Below, piece by piece: positions 27,370-34,577 of a stretch of DNA of 64,000 nt. Under the pieces are notes generated by a model. That model was not told the origin of the DNA, ran no database searches, and saw nothing but the letters and a program-made list of their open reading frames with translations. The position numbers and the translations under genes are program-made. Position 1 is the stretch's first letter, and every line of letters starts with the position of its first letter. Source of the stretch: Streptomyces sp. STR69. Lineage in GTDB: Bacteria > Actinomycetota > Actinomycetes > Streptomycetales > Streptomycetaceae. The DNA is taken from positions 1 through 64,000 of the forward strand of contig NZ_JALJRY010000007.1 in NCBI RefSeq assembly GCF_024519455.1. Reading direction: 5' to 3'.

Positions 27370-28341
27370 ATGACCTCGAACGACGCTCCCGCCGCCGGCG
27401 CTCCCGCCGGACGTCGGCGTGCGCTCGGGAAGGGGCCGGGTACGGCTCCGGAGCCGGAGCCCGAGGTCGTCGTAGAAGAAGTCGTTGTCGAAGAGGCCGC
27501 GGACGAAGTCGCCGAGGAGTCCGACGACGGGGTCTTCAAGGTGCGGCTCGCCAACTTCGAGGGGCCCTTCGATCTTCTCCTCCAGCTGATCTCGAAGCAC
27601 AAGCTCGATGTCACCGAGGTGTCGCTGTCCAAGGTCACCGATGAGTTCATGGCGCACATCAGGGCGATGGGGCCCGACTGGGACCTGGACCAGACGACCG
27701 AGTTCCTCGTCGTCGCGGCGACCCTGCTGGATCTGAAGGCGGCCCGGCTGCTGCCCGCCGCCGAGGTCGAGGACGAGGCCGACCTCGCGCTGCTGGAGGC
27801 CCGGGACCTGCTGTTCGCGCGGCTGCTGCAGTACCGGGCGTACAAACAGATCGCCGAGATCTTCAACCGGCGCCTCGACGAGGAGGCCCGGCGCTACCCC
27901 CGTACCGTCGGACTCGAACCGCACCACGCCGAGCTGCTGCCCGAGGTGGTCATCAGGATCGGCCCGGAGGGCTTCGCCAGGCTCGCCGTGAAGGCGATGC
28001 AGCCCAAGCCCAGACCGCAGGTCTACATCGACCACATCCACGCGCCGCTGGTCAGTGTGCAGGAGCAGGCCGGGATCGTGGTGGCGCGGCTGCGGGAGCT
28101 CGGCGAGGCCAGCTTCCGCACGCTGGTCGAGGACGTCGACGACACCCTGACCGTCGTGGCGAGGTTCCTGGCGCTGCTGGAGCTGTACCGGGAGAAGGCC
28201 GTCGCCCTCGACCAGGAGACCGCGCTCGGCGATCTGATCGTGCGCTGGACCGGTGGGGACGGGGAGGCCGAGCCCGTGGTCACGGACGAGTTCGACCGGC
28301 CGCCCGAGGTGCCCAAGGAGACCAAGGAGGAGTCGGCGTGA
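27370..28341 (+). CDS. scpA: Segregation and condensation protein A
   Basis: Kleisin subunit of the SMC-ScpAB condensin, 323 residues. After an acidic, Glu/Val-rich leader of about 55 residues, the conserved body starts FKVRLANFEGPFDLLLQLISKHKLDVTEVSLSKVTDEF. It includes FLVVAATLLDLKAARLLP and the C-terminal winged-helix region (VVARFLALLELYREKAVALDQE) that binds the SMC head. It acts in chromosome compaction and segregation during sporulation. Its stop overlaps the scpB start as GTGA. Confidence 0.95.
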   Translation: MTSNDAPAAGAPAGRRRALGKGPGTAPEPEPEVVVEEVVVEEAADEVAEESDDGVFKVRLANFEGPFDLLLQLISKHKLDVTEVSLSKVTDEFMAHIRAMGPDWDLDQTTEFLVVAATLLDLKAARLLPAAEVEDEADLALLEARDLLFARLLQYRAYKQIAEIFNRRLDEEARRYPRTVGLEPHHAELLPEVVIRIGPEGFARLAVKAMQPKPRPQVYIDHIHAPLVSVQEQAGIVVARLRELGEASFRTLVEDVDDTLTVVARFLALLELYREKAVALDQETALGDLIVRWTGGDGEAEPVVTDEFDRPPEVPKETKEESA

Positions 28342-28994
28342 GCGAGGAGTCCACGGGTGTACCGGCGAGCCCGTCCGCCGTCGCGGAACTCGATCTCAAG
28401 CCTGCCCTGGAGGCCGTCCTCATGGTCGTGGACGAGCCCGCGACCGAGGAACACCTCGCGAAAATACTCCAGCGGCCCAAGCGGCGGATCGCGGACGCGC
28501 TGCGCGAGCTGGCCGACGAGTACACCGTCCAGGGGCGCGGTTTCGAGCTGCGGCTGATCGCCGGAGGCTGGCGTTTCTACTCCCGGCCGGAGTACGCGCC
28601 GGCCGTCGAGGGCTTCGTCCTGGACGGTCAGCAGGCCCGGCTCACCCAGGCGGCGCTGGAGACCCTGGCGGTCGTCGCGTACCGCCAGCCGGTCAGCCGC
28701 AGCAGGGTCTCGATGGTCCGCGGAGTCAACTGCGACGGCGTGATGCGCACCCTGTTGCAGCGGGGTCTGGTCGAGGAGGCGGGCACGGAACCCGAAACAG
28801 GTGCGATCCTGTACGTGACGACGAACTACTTTCTGGAGCGGATGGGCCTGCGAGGCCTGGACGAGCTCCCGGAGCTCGCGCCCTTCCTCCCTGAGGCCGA
28901 GGCGATCGAGGCGGAGACGCTGGAAGGGGTCCCGTCGTTCGATCCGGATGCACCGGATGCAGATGCAGACGAAACGACGACGACGGAACTTTGA
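28338..28994 (+). CDS. scpB: Segregation and condensation protein B
   Basis: A 218-residue kite-type winged-helix protein that binds ScpA in the SMC condensin complex. Two winged-helix units are visible: LKPALEAVLMVVDEPATEEHLAKIL with RRIADALRELADEY, and LTQAALETLAVVAYRQPVSRSRVSMVRGVNCDGVMRTLLQRGLVEE. The tail is acidic, ending in DADETTTTEL. The start is GTG overlapping scpA, and the stop overlaps the pseudouridine synthase ATG as TGATG, so all genes from parA to rluB are tightly coupled. Confidence 0.95.
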   Translation: MSEESTGVPASPSAVAELDLKPALEAVLMVVDEPATEEHLAKILQRPKRRIADALRELADEYTVQGRGFELRLIAGGWRFYSRPEYAPAVEGFVLDGQQARLTQAALETLAVVAYRQPVSRSRVSMVRGVNCDGVMRTLLQRGLVEEAGTEPETGAILYVTTNYFLERMGLRGLDELPELAPFLPEAEAIEAETLEGVPSFDPDAPDADADETTTTEL

Positions 28995-30199
28995 TGCGAA
29001 GCAGTGGCAGTGGTAGTGGCAGCAGCAACGGCGGCAGTGGTGGCCGGAGCGGCGGGCGCGGCAACCCCCGCGGGACCGGCGGGGGCGGCAACCCCCGCGG
29101 TTCCGGCGCGGGCGGCGGCTCCCGGGGTTCCGGCGCGGGCAACTCCCGCGGGAGCGGTGGGGGCGGCTCCCAGCCGAGGGGCGCGGGCGGCGCGGGAGGG
29201 CGTGACGACCGGCCGAAGCGTGCCGGAAAGCCGCGTCCCGAGGAGCGGCGCTACGACGTAGGCCCCACGGGATCCCACGAAGGCCCCAAGTCAGGGCGCG
29301 GTGCCGCCGCGCGCGGCGGTGCCAAGGGCGGCCCCAAGCAGGGCCAGGGCACCGGGCGCGGGCGCTGGGCGCCGGCGACCTCGCGTGAGTACGACGCGCG
29401 GGCCGAGGAGCGCAACCGGGAGCGGTACGCGGGCAAGAAGGACATCAAGCCGCCCAAGACCTTCCCGGGCGCCGAGCAGGAGGGCGAGCGGCTGCAGAAG
29501 GTCCTCGCCCGCGCGGGCTACGGCTCCCGGCGCTCCTGCGAGGAGCTGATCGAGCAGTCCCGCGTCGAGGTCAACGGCGAGATCGTGGTCGAGCAGGGGC
29601 TGCGCGTCGACCCCGAGCACGACGAGATCAAGGTCGACGGGCTGACGGTGGCGACGCAGTCGTACCAGTTCTTCTCGCTGAACAAGCCCGCCGGTGTCGT
29701 CGCGACGATGGAGGACCCCGAGGGCCGGCAGTGCCTCGGCGACTACGTCACCAACCGCGAGACGCGCCTTTTCCACGTCGGCCGGCTCGACACCGAGACC
29801 GAGGGTGTGATCCTGCTCACCAACCACGGCGAGCTGGCGCACCGGCTGACCCACCCCAAGTACGGCGTGAAGAAGACCTACCTCGCGCACATCGTGGGCC
29901 CGATCCCGCGCGACTTGGGCAAGCAGTTGAAGGACGGCATCCAGCTGGAGGACGGGTACGCGCGTGCGGACCACTTCCGGGTCGTCGAGCAGACCGGCAA
30001 GAACTACCTGGTCGAGGTGACCCTCCACGAGGGCCGCAAGCACATCGTCCGCCGCATGCTCGCGGAGGCCGGCTTCCCGGTCGACAAGCTGGTGCGGGTC
30101 TCCTTCGGCCCGATCACCCTGGGCGACCAGAAGTCGGGCTGGCTGCGACGGCTGTCGAACACCGAGGTCGGCATGCTGATGCAGGAAGTCGATCTCTAG
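28994..30199 (+). CDS. rluB: RluB/RsuA-family 23S rRNA pseudouridine synthase with glycine-rich extension
   Basis: A 401-residue enzyme. Residues 1-155 are a low-complexity, Ser/Gly/Arg-rich extension (GGRGNPRGTGG-like units), then basic sequence. The S4 RNA-binding domain spans about 166-213 (RLQKVLARAGYGSRRSCEELI) and is followed by the RsuA/RluB catalytic domain with Asp266 in GRLDTETEG. The C-terminal HEGRKHIVRRMLAEAGF is conserved. It isomerises a uridine in 23S rRNA. Genomic linkage to scpAB is ancient, but the disordered N-terminus looks lineage-specific. ATG 28994 overlaps the scpB stop; TTG 28991 is less likely. Confidence 0.92.
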   Translation: MRSSGSGSGSSNGGSGGRSGGRGNPRGTGGGGNPRGSGAGGGSRGSGAGNSRGSGGGGSQPRGAGGAGGRDDRPKRAGKPRPEERRYDVGPTGSHEGPKSGRGAAARGGAKGGPKQGQGTGRGRWAPATSREYDARAEERNRERYAGKKDIKPPKTFPGAEQEGERLQKVLARAGYGSRRSCEELIEQSRVEVNGEIVVEQGLRVDPEHDEIKVDGLTVATQSYQFFSLNKPAGVVATMEDPEGRQCLGDYVTNRETRLFHVGRLDTETEGVILLTNHGELAHRLTHPKYGVKKTYLAHIVGPIPRDLGKQLKDGIQLEDGYARADHFRVVEQTGKNYLVEVTLHEGRKHIVRRMLAEAGFPVDKLVRVSFGPITLGDQKSGWLRRLSNTEVGMLMQEVDL

Positions 30200-30215
30200 G
30201 CACACGGTTTGGGTG

Positions 30216-30255
30216 CGGCCGGCTCCGGGTTCTCCGGGGTCGGCCGTTTTCGTTT
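30216..30255 (+). terminator. Terminator after the parA-scpAB-rluB operon
   Basis: A 13-bp stem with two G-U pairs (30216-30228 with 30234-30246), GTTCT loop, then TTTTCGTTT. It lies 17 bases after the rluB stop. Confidence 0.88.
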
Positions 30256-30271
30256 CCGTCGGTCGCGGGGG

Positions 30272-30316
30272 TTGTGCGGGACCGTGACCGCTCTTTATAG
30301 TCAAGATGACTATTAA
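30272..30316 (+). promoter_or_regulatory. Promoter with palindromic operator of the NrtR-like Nudix gene
   Basis: A -35-like TTGTGC (30272-30277), an 18-base spacer and TATAGT (30296-30301) form a plausible promoter. The -10 overlaps a palindrome: ATAGTC (30297-30302) and GACTAT (30308-30313) around AAGAT, with outer TT/AA pairs at 30294-30295 and 30315-30316. It sits 15 bases before the ATG of a Nudix protein with a winged helix, as expected for an autoregulated repressor. Confidence 0.7.
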
Positions 30317-30330
30317 CGGGGTGGATCACC

Positions 30331-31059
30331 ATGACCGCAACACCGGCCTACGACAAGTACGCCTTCGAACCCTTCGCCGTCACCGCCGACCTCGCCGTCC
30401 TCACGATCCGGGCGGGCGCCCTGCACGTCCTGCTCGTCGAGCGCGGCCAGGAGCCGTACGCCGGACACTGGGCGCTGCCCGGTGGCTTCGTGGCGCCCGA
30501 CGAGTCCGCCGAGACGGCCGCCCGGCGTGAACTCGCCGAGGAGACCGGCCTGTCGGACGTATCCGGGCTCCACCTGGAGCAACTGCGCACCTACAGCGAG
30601 CCCGACCGCGACCCCCGCATGCGGGTCGTCACCGTCGCCTTCGCCGCACTGCTCCCCGACCCGCCCGAACCGCGTGCGGGCAGCGACGCGGCGCAGGCCC
30701 GCTGGCTGCCGTACGACTCGCTCGGGCCGCTCGCCTTCGACCACGACCGGATCCTGGCCGACGCGCACGAACGGGTGGGCGCCAAGCTGGAGTACAGCTC
30801 CCTCGCCACCGCCTTCTGCCCGGCCGAGTTCACGCTCGGGGAGCTGCAACAGGTCTACGAGACCGTGTGGGGCGCCGAGTTGGACCGCCCCAACTTCCGC
30901 CGCAAGGTGCTCGCCACACCGGGTTTCGTCGAACCGGTGCTCGGCGGCGCCAAGTTGACCGGCGGTCGCGGCAAACCGGCCGCGCTGTACCGCGCCGGTA
31001 CCGCCACGACCCTGTACCCGCCGCTGCTCCGCCCGACCCGGGAAGGAAGTCCCGCATGA
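30331..31059 (+). CDS. NrtR-like Nudix domain transcriptional regulator
   Basis: A 242-residue protein with two parts. The N-terminal Nudix domain has a complete box, GGFVAPDESAETAARRELAEETGL (about 51-74, shown as its key residues G51, E58, R66, E67, E70, E71). The C-terminal domain, from YSSLATAFCPAEFTLGELQQ to GRGKPAALYR, is the winged helix found in NrtR-type regulators. NrtR proteins sense ADP-ribose and repress NAD genes. Here it heads an operon with an ADP-ribosylglycohydrolase, so the inferred role is ADP-ribose-responsive control, possibly with residual hydrolase activity because the box is intact. The start ATG is 15 bases past the palindrome. Confidence 0.82.
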   Translation: MTATPAYDKYAFEPFAVTADLAVLTIRAGALHVLLVERGQEPYAGHWALPGGFVAPDESAETAARRELAEETGLSDVSGLHLEQLRTYSEPDRDPRMRVVTVAFAALLPDPPEPRAGSDAAQARWLPYDSLGPLAFDHDRILADAHERVGAKLEYSSLATAFCPAEFTLGELQQVYETVWGAELDRPNFRRKVLATPGFVEPVLGGAKLTGGRGKPAALYRAGTATTLYPPLLRPTREGSPA

Positions 31060-32078
31060 CCACGACCAGCGCCCGCAAGCGCGCCGCCACCGGAGCCCTG
31101 ACGGGCCTCGCCCTCGGGGACGCGCTCGGCTTCCCGACCGAGTTCAACGACGTGCCCGCGATCCTCGCCAAGTGCGGCCCCTGGCGCGAGATGGAGCTGC
31201 CGAGGCCGGCGATCGTCACCGACGACACGCAGATGACGCTGGCGTTGGGGCGCGGGCTGCGAACTGCCATGGACCGAGGGCTGCTCGGTCCGAAGCGGAT
31301 GGAACGGCCCGTGCGTGAGGAGTTCGTGGACTGGTACCAGTCGCCGGACAACAACCGTGCCCCCGGCCGGACTTGCCTGGTCGCCTGCAACCTGCTGAAG
31401 GCCGAGGACCGGCTCTGGCAGGACGCCAGCCAGATCGGTTCGAAGGGCTGTGGGGCCAACATGCGCGTCGCGCCGGTCGGGCTCGTCCCCGGCCTGAGCG
31501 ACGAACAGCGGTCCGGTGCCGCCCAGTTGCAGTCCGCGCTCACCCACGGCCACCCGACCGCACTCGCCGCGTCCGACCTCACCGCGCACGCCGTACGGCT
31601 GCTCGCCCAGGGCGCCGAGCCGACCGGACTGGTCGGGCTGCTGCGGTCGTACGCCGTCGAGAACCGCACTCGCTACCACCACCGCTGGCTCGGCGACCTG
31701 TGGACCCGGAGCCAGGACCCCACGCCCGAGCACTTCATCGCGCGCGGCTGGGACGACTGTCTGGAGATCCTGGACCGCCTCCGGGACGCGGTACGCGCCA
31801 ACTCCCCGGAGACCGACCCGTGTCTGGCCACCGGCGCGGGCTGGATCGCCGAAGAGGCCCTGGCGACCGGCCTGTTGTGCTTCCTCCTCTTCGTCGAGGA
31901 ACCGGTGACCGCCCTGCGCCGCGCGGCCTGCACATCCGGCGACTCGGACTCCATCGCCTGCCTCGCGGGGGCCTTCGTGGGCGCGCACCTCGGCGCGGAC
32001 GCCTGGCCCGCGGAGTGGGCGGAACGGATCGAGTACCGGGGGGAGCTGCTGGCGCTCGGGGCGCTCTGGGACGCCTGA
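31056..32078 (+). CDS. ADP-ribosylglycohydrolase family protein
   Basis: A 340-residue member of the DraG/ARH3 family that removes ADP-ribose from proteins or small molecules. Metal-binding motifs are present: GLALGDALGFPTE near the N-terminus, TDDTQM at residues 55-60, and SGDSDSIACLAGAFVGAHLG at about 292-311. ATG 31056 overlaps the Nudix stop as ATGA and follows GGAAGGAAG. With the NrtR-like gene it makes a two-gene ADP-ribose unit: the hydrolase releases ADP-ribose and the regulator may sense it. The target is unknown. Confidence 0.88.
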   Translation: MTTTSARKRAATGALTGLALGDALGFPTEFNDVPAILAKCGPWREMELPRPAIVTDDTQMTLALGRGLRTAMDRGLLGPKRMERPVREEFVDWYQSPDNNRAPGRTCLVACNLLKAEDRLWQDASQIGSKGCGANMRVAPVGLVPGLSDEQRSGAAQLQSALTHGHPTALAASDLTAHAVRLLAQGAEPTGLVGLLRSYAVENRTRYHHRWLGDLWTRSQDPTPEHFIARGWDDCLEILDRLRDAVRANSPETDPCLATGAGWIAEEALATGLLCFLLFVEEPVTALRRAACTSGDSDSIACLAGAFVGAHLGADAWPAEWAERIEYRGELLALGALWDA

Positions 32079-32088
32079 CGATTCTCGA

Positions 32089-32123
32089 TGGCGCATGACA
32101 TCGATGGGTGCTGTCATGCGCCA
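32089..32123. promoter_or_regulatory. 12-bp inverted repeat in front of the toxin-antitoxin genes
   Basis: TGGCGCATGACA (32089-32100) and its exact complement (32112-32123) are 11 bases apart. The repeat lies 10 bases after the glycohydrolase stop and 18 before the antitoxin ATG. It could be the operator bound by the antitoxin, a terminator hairpin for the operon before it, or both. A TATCGT -10-like sequence follows at about 32128. Confidence 0.6.
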
Positions 32124-32140
32124 GGCGTATCGTGGCAGGC

Positions 32141-32464
32141 ATGGGCGAAACGAAGCGCAGACGAGTGCCGGCCCGAGAACTGGCTCGGCACACGGCGGCT
32201 CTACTGGACGCGGTGGCGGCCGGTGAGTCGATCGAGGTCACTCGGGACGGTGTGCCGGTCGCCATACTGTCTCCGCTGGCGCCGGCCGAACGGGACATCC
32301 GTGCCGCGATCGCCATCGGGCTGCTCGACGCTGCGGTCATGGACGAGAGCCACGGCGCCGAGGCCGAGGACGCGCTGGAGCGGCTGCGCGCGGTCAGACG
32401 GGACGTGGAGGGACGCGGCCCCACGGCGGAACTGCTCGCTCAGCGCGAGGAGGAGACGCGGTGA
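32141..32464 (+). CDS. Phd/YefM-type antitoxin
   Basis: A 107-residue protein. The N-terminal half (RRVPARELARHTAALLDAVAAGESIEVTRDGVPVAILSPL) matches Phd/YefM antitoxins: a strand-helix-strand DNA-binding unit ending in the conserved pattern GxPVAxLxP. The C-terminal half is acidic and helical, the region that usually wraps the toxin. It directly precedes and overlaps a PIN-domain gene as GTGA. It should repress the operon via the inverted repeat at 32089-32123. ATG 32141 is chosen over an upstream TTG/GTG because the added residues are not antitoxin-like. Confidence 0.85.
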   Translation: MGETKRRRVPARELARHTAALLDAVAAGESIEVTRDGVPVAILSPLAPAERDIRAAIAIGLLDAAVMDESHGAEAEDALERLRAVRRDVEGRGPTAELLAQREEETR

Positions 32465-32871
32465 CACTGCTCTACCTCGACGCGTCGGCGATCGCCAAGC
32501 TGCTGAGGACCGAAGCGGAGACCGCCGCGCTGGAGCACTGGATCGGACAGTGCGGCGGGATGCATCGCGTGGTCACCTGCGATCTGACGCAGACCGAAGT
32601 GCGGCGACTGCTGCACCGGCTCGGCGCGGACGAGGTCGAGCGATCGGCTGCGGACGCCCTGCTGAACGCAATCGCGCGTATCCGTCTCACACCTGAACTC
32701 ATCGAGGAGGCGGGGGAGCTGGCGCCTGGAACCGCACTGCGCAGCCTCGACGCGATCCACACCGTGGCGGCCCTCAAGCTCGGCCACGGCGTCAGCTGGT
32801 TCGTGACGTACGACAAGCGGCAGGGCGAGGCCGCTGCCGACGCCGGGTTGCCGGTGGCGTCACCCCGCTGA
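32461..32871 (+). CDS. vapC: PIN-domain toxin (VapC-type ribonuclease)
   Basis: A 136-residue PIN-domain protein with the expected acidic active-site residues: Asp7 in LYLDASAIAKL, Glu46 in TQTEVRRL, Asp97 in LRSLDAIHTVAAL and Asp118 in VTYDKR. VapC toxins cut tRNA or rRNA and inhibit translation until bound by their antitoxin. The GTG start overlaps the antitoxin stop. Its end overlaps the end of the convergent nucleotidyltransferase gene by 12 bases. Confidence 0.9.
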   Translation: MTLLYLDASAIAKLLRTEAETAALEHWIGQCGGMHRVVTCDLTQTEVRRLLHRLGADEVERSAADALLNAIARIRLTPELIEEAGELAPGTALRSLDAIHTVAALKLGHGVSWFVTYDKRQGEAAADAGLPVASPR

Positions 32872-33540
32872 GGCGCGCCGCACCCGGATCAGGAAGTCCT
32901 CCACGCGGGCGCGGTCCGGCTCCGCCGGGAGCGGGGTTCGGGTCGCTGCCCCGTCCGTCTCCGTCGCCAGCCGGGTCATCCACAACTCGACCTCCGGCCA
33001 CGGGACTTCGCCGCGTTTGACGGACAGCAGGGGGTCGCGCCGGTCGCCCACGTCGATCGTCAGGGTGCCCGTGCGGAGTACGTCGCGGGCGCTCATCAGC
33101 AGGCGGAGCAGATGCATGGCGTGCTTCCAGCGGGGCGCGCCGTGCAGACGGATGTCCGCCTCCAGCTTCTTGCGCTGGCCCAACGCATAGCGCGTGAACG
33201 TCTCGTGGACCTGACGGGAGAGGAACGCGCCGCGCAGGGCGAGGAGTTCACGACCCGTGTCGTCGACGTGCTCGACCTGCGGGGAGTGCAGGCACTCCAG
33301 GATGTTGGGATTGGCGCGCAGGGCCAGTTCGCAGAAGCGCTCCAGCTCCCAGCTGAACTGCTCCTCCGCCGGGCCCTCCACATGCGTCGGCGGCTTCTCG
33401 AAGCGCCAGAACAGGGGAGTGGGGGCGAGGAACACGCCCCGGCGGTCCGTGTCGCTGCCCTCGGTCGCCAGGCCGAAGGCGCGCGAGCCCATCACGCAGG
33501 AGTAGATCGTGTGGTCGCGGACCAGGGACTCGGGGTGCAT
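32860..33540 (-). CDS. DNA polymerase beta-type nucleotidyltransferase
   Basis: A 226-residue protein with the nucleotidyltransferase signature GSRAFGLATEGSDTD at residues 18-32; Asp30 and Asp32 would bind metal. The rest is helical (FCELALRANPNILECLHSP, HAMHLLRLLMSARDVLRTG), as in stand-alone MNT-like or YcgL-type predicted nucleotidyltransferases. The substrate is unknown: relatives modify antibiotics, tRNA or protein toxins. It converges with vapC and overlaps it by 12 bases, and is not coupled to the Rieske operon beyond sharing the strand. Confidence 0.82.
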   Translation of the reverse strand: MHPESLVRDHTIYSCVMGSRAFGLATEGSDTDRRGVFLAPTPLFWRFEKPPTHVEGPAEEQFSWELERFCELALRANPNILECLHSPQVEHVDDTGRELLALRGAFLSRQVHETFTRYALGQRKKLEADIRLHGAPRWKHAMHLLRLLMSARDVLRTGTLTIDVGDRRDPLLSVKRGEVPWPEVELWMTRLATETDGAATRTPLPAEPDRARVEDFLIRVRRASAG

Positions 33541-33561
33541 TCCGGGAGCGTACTCGGCAGG

Positions 33562-33975
33562 TCACGCCAGGCGGATCGAATTTCCCTCCACCTTGATCTG
33601 CTCCGCCGGGAGCGGCTTCGGCGCCGGGCCGCCCGCCACGGAACCGTCCGCGATGCGGTACTTGCTGCCGTGGCACGGGCAGTCGATCGTGCCGTTCGCG
33701 ACGGCGTTCACCGTGCAGCCCAGGTGGGTGCAGACCGCCGAGAAGGCCTTGAACTCGTCCTTCTTCGGCTGGGTCACCACGATCTTCTGGTCGTTGAAGA
33801 TCTTGCCGCCGCCGACGGGGATGTCGGACGTCTTCGCCAACTCCTGGCCGCCGGAGGCCTTCACGGACGACGAGCCCGAGGAGTTGTTGCTGTCGCCGTA
33901 CTTGCTGCATCCGGCGGCGAGCGCGGCGGCCGCACCCGTCACGAGAACCGTGCGGCGCGTCGAACTGTCGGTCAT
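33562..33975 (-). CDS. Tat-exported Rieske [2Fe-2S] lipoprotein
   Basis: A 137-residue protein. The N-terminus has a twin-arginine (STRRTVLVTG) and lipobox LAAGC with Cys23, so it should be exported folded by Tat and lipid-anchored outside the membrane. After a Ser/Gly linker the Rieske domain shows box I CTHLGC (Cys82, His84, Cys87) and box II CPCHGS (Cys99, Cys101, His102), complete for a [2Fe-2S] cluster with stabilising disulfide. The ATG at 33975 overlaps the upstream DUF6529 stop, placing it in a three-gene operon of exported or membrane proteins. It is probably a one-electron carrier; the partner is unknown. Confidence 0.92.
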   Translation of the reverse strand: MTDSSTRRTVLVTGAAAALAAGCSKYGDSNNSSGSSSVKASGGQELAKTSDIPVGGGKIFNDQKIVVTQPKKDEFKAFSAVCTHLGCTVNAVANGTIDCPCHGSKYRIADGSVAGGPAPKPLPAEQIKVEGNSIRLA

Positions 33976-34550
33976 GTGCTCACTCCGAAGGTGCGGAAGA
34001 ACCAGAGGGCGGACGTCAGCCAGAGCAGGGTGAGGCCGGTGAAGACCAGCCCGCCGACGAGCGGCAGCAGCCAGCCGGGGAGGCGCTCCGAGCGGAGCAG
34101 CAGCATCTTGGCACTGAAGGCACCGAAGAACAGGCACCCCAGAAGGGAATGCCACATCACGCGTGTCGAGTACGTCTGGTACCCGAACGCGTAGAGGCAG
34201 TGCACCGCGACCGGCACCGCGACCAGGAACGCGATCCGTCCCGACCAGCGGTGCAGGGTCGCCGACCAACTCGGTCCCGGCAGCTTGCCGTAGACCATGA
34301 AGGCCGAGACGACCTGGACGAGGGCGAAGAAGAACGCGGTCGTCGCCAGCCACGACTTCACCGCGCCCGTGCTGCTGAAGCCGGCGAGGTTGAAGGCGGT
34401 GCCGGCCGGGTCGTGGACCTTGCCGTAGACGCCGAGTCCGACGGCCACGGCGGCGGCCACCAGGGCCGGGACCAGATAGCGGGCGGGGCTGTCGCGGCGG
34501 TGCGGGGGCGGTGGAAAGGCCTGGGTGGCGGCGTTCGGGTCGGCGGTCAT
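33972..34550 (-). CDS. DUF6529 family multi-helix membrane protein
   Basis: A 192-residue protein with a Pro-rich cytosolic N-terminus and about five hydrophobic helices. Conserved His residues lie near helix ends (LHRWSGRIAF, AVHCLYAFG, VMWHSLLG), a pattern like cytochrome b561 or ferric-reductase-like membrane proteins that bind haem. It resembles the Streptomyces DUF6529 family, whose function is not known. Translational overlap with the Rieske lipoprotein makes a membrane electron-transfer pair the natural inference. Confidence 0.8.
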   Translation of the reverse strand: MTADPNAATQAFPPPPHRRDSPARYLVPALVAAAVAVGLGVYGKVHDPAGTAFNLAGFSSTGAVKSWLATTAFFFALVQVVSAFMVYGKLPGPSWSATLHRWSGRIAFLVAVPVAVHCLYAFGYQTYSTRVMWHSLLGCLFFGAFSAKMLLLRSERLPGWLLPLVGGLVFTGLTLLWLTSALWFFRTFGVST

Positions 34551-34577
34551 GATCGGCTCCCTGAGGCGGATGGTGGG

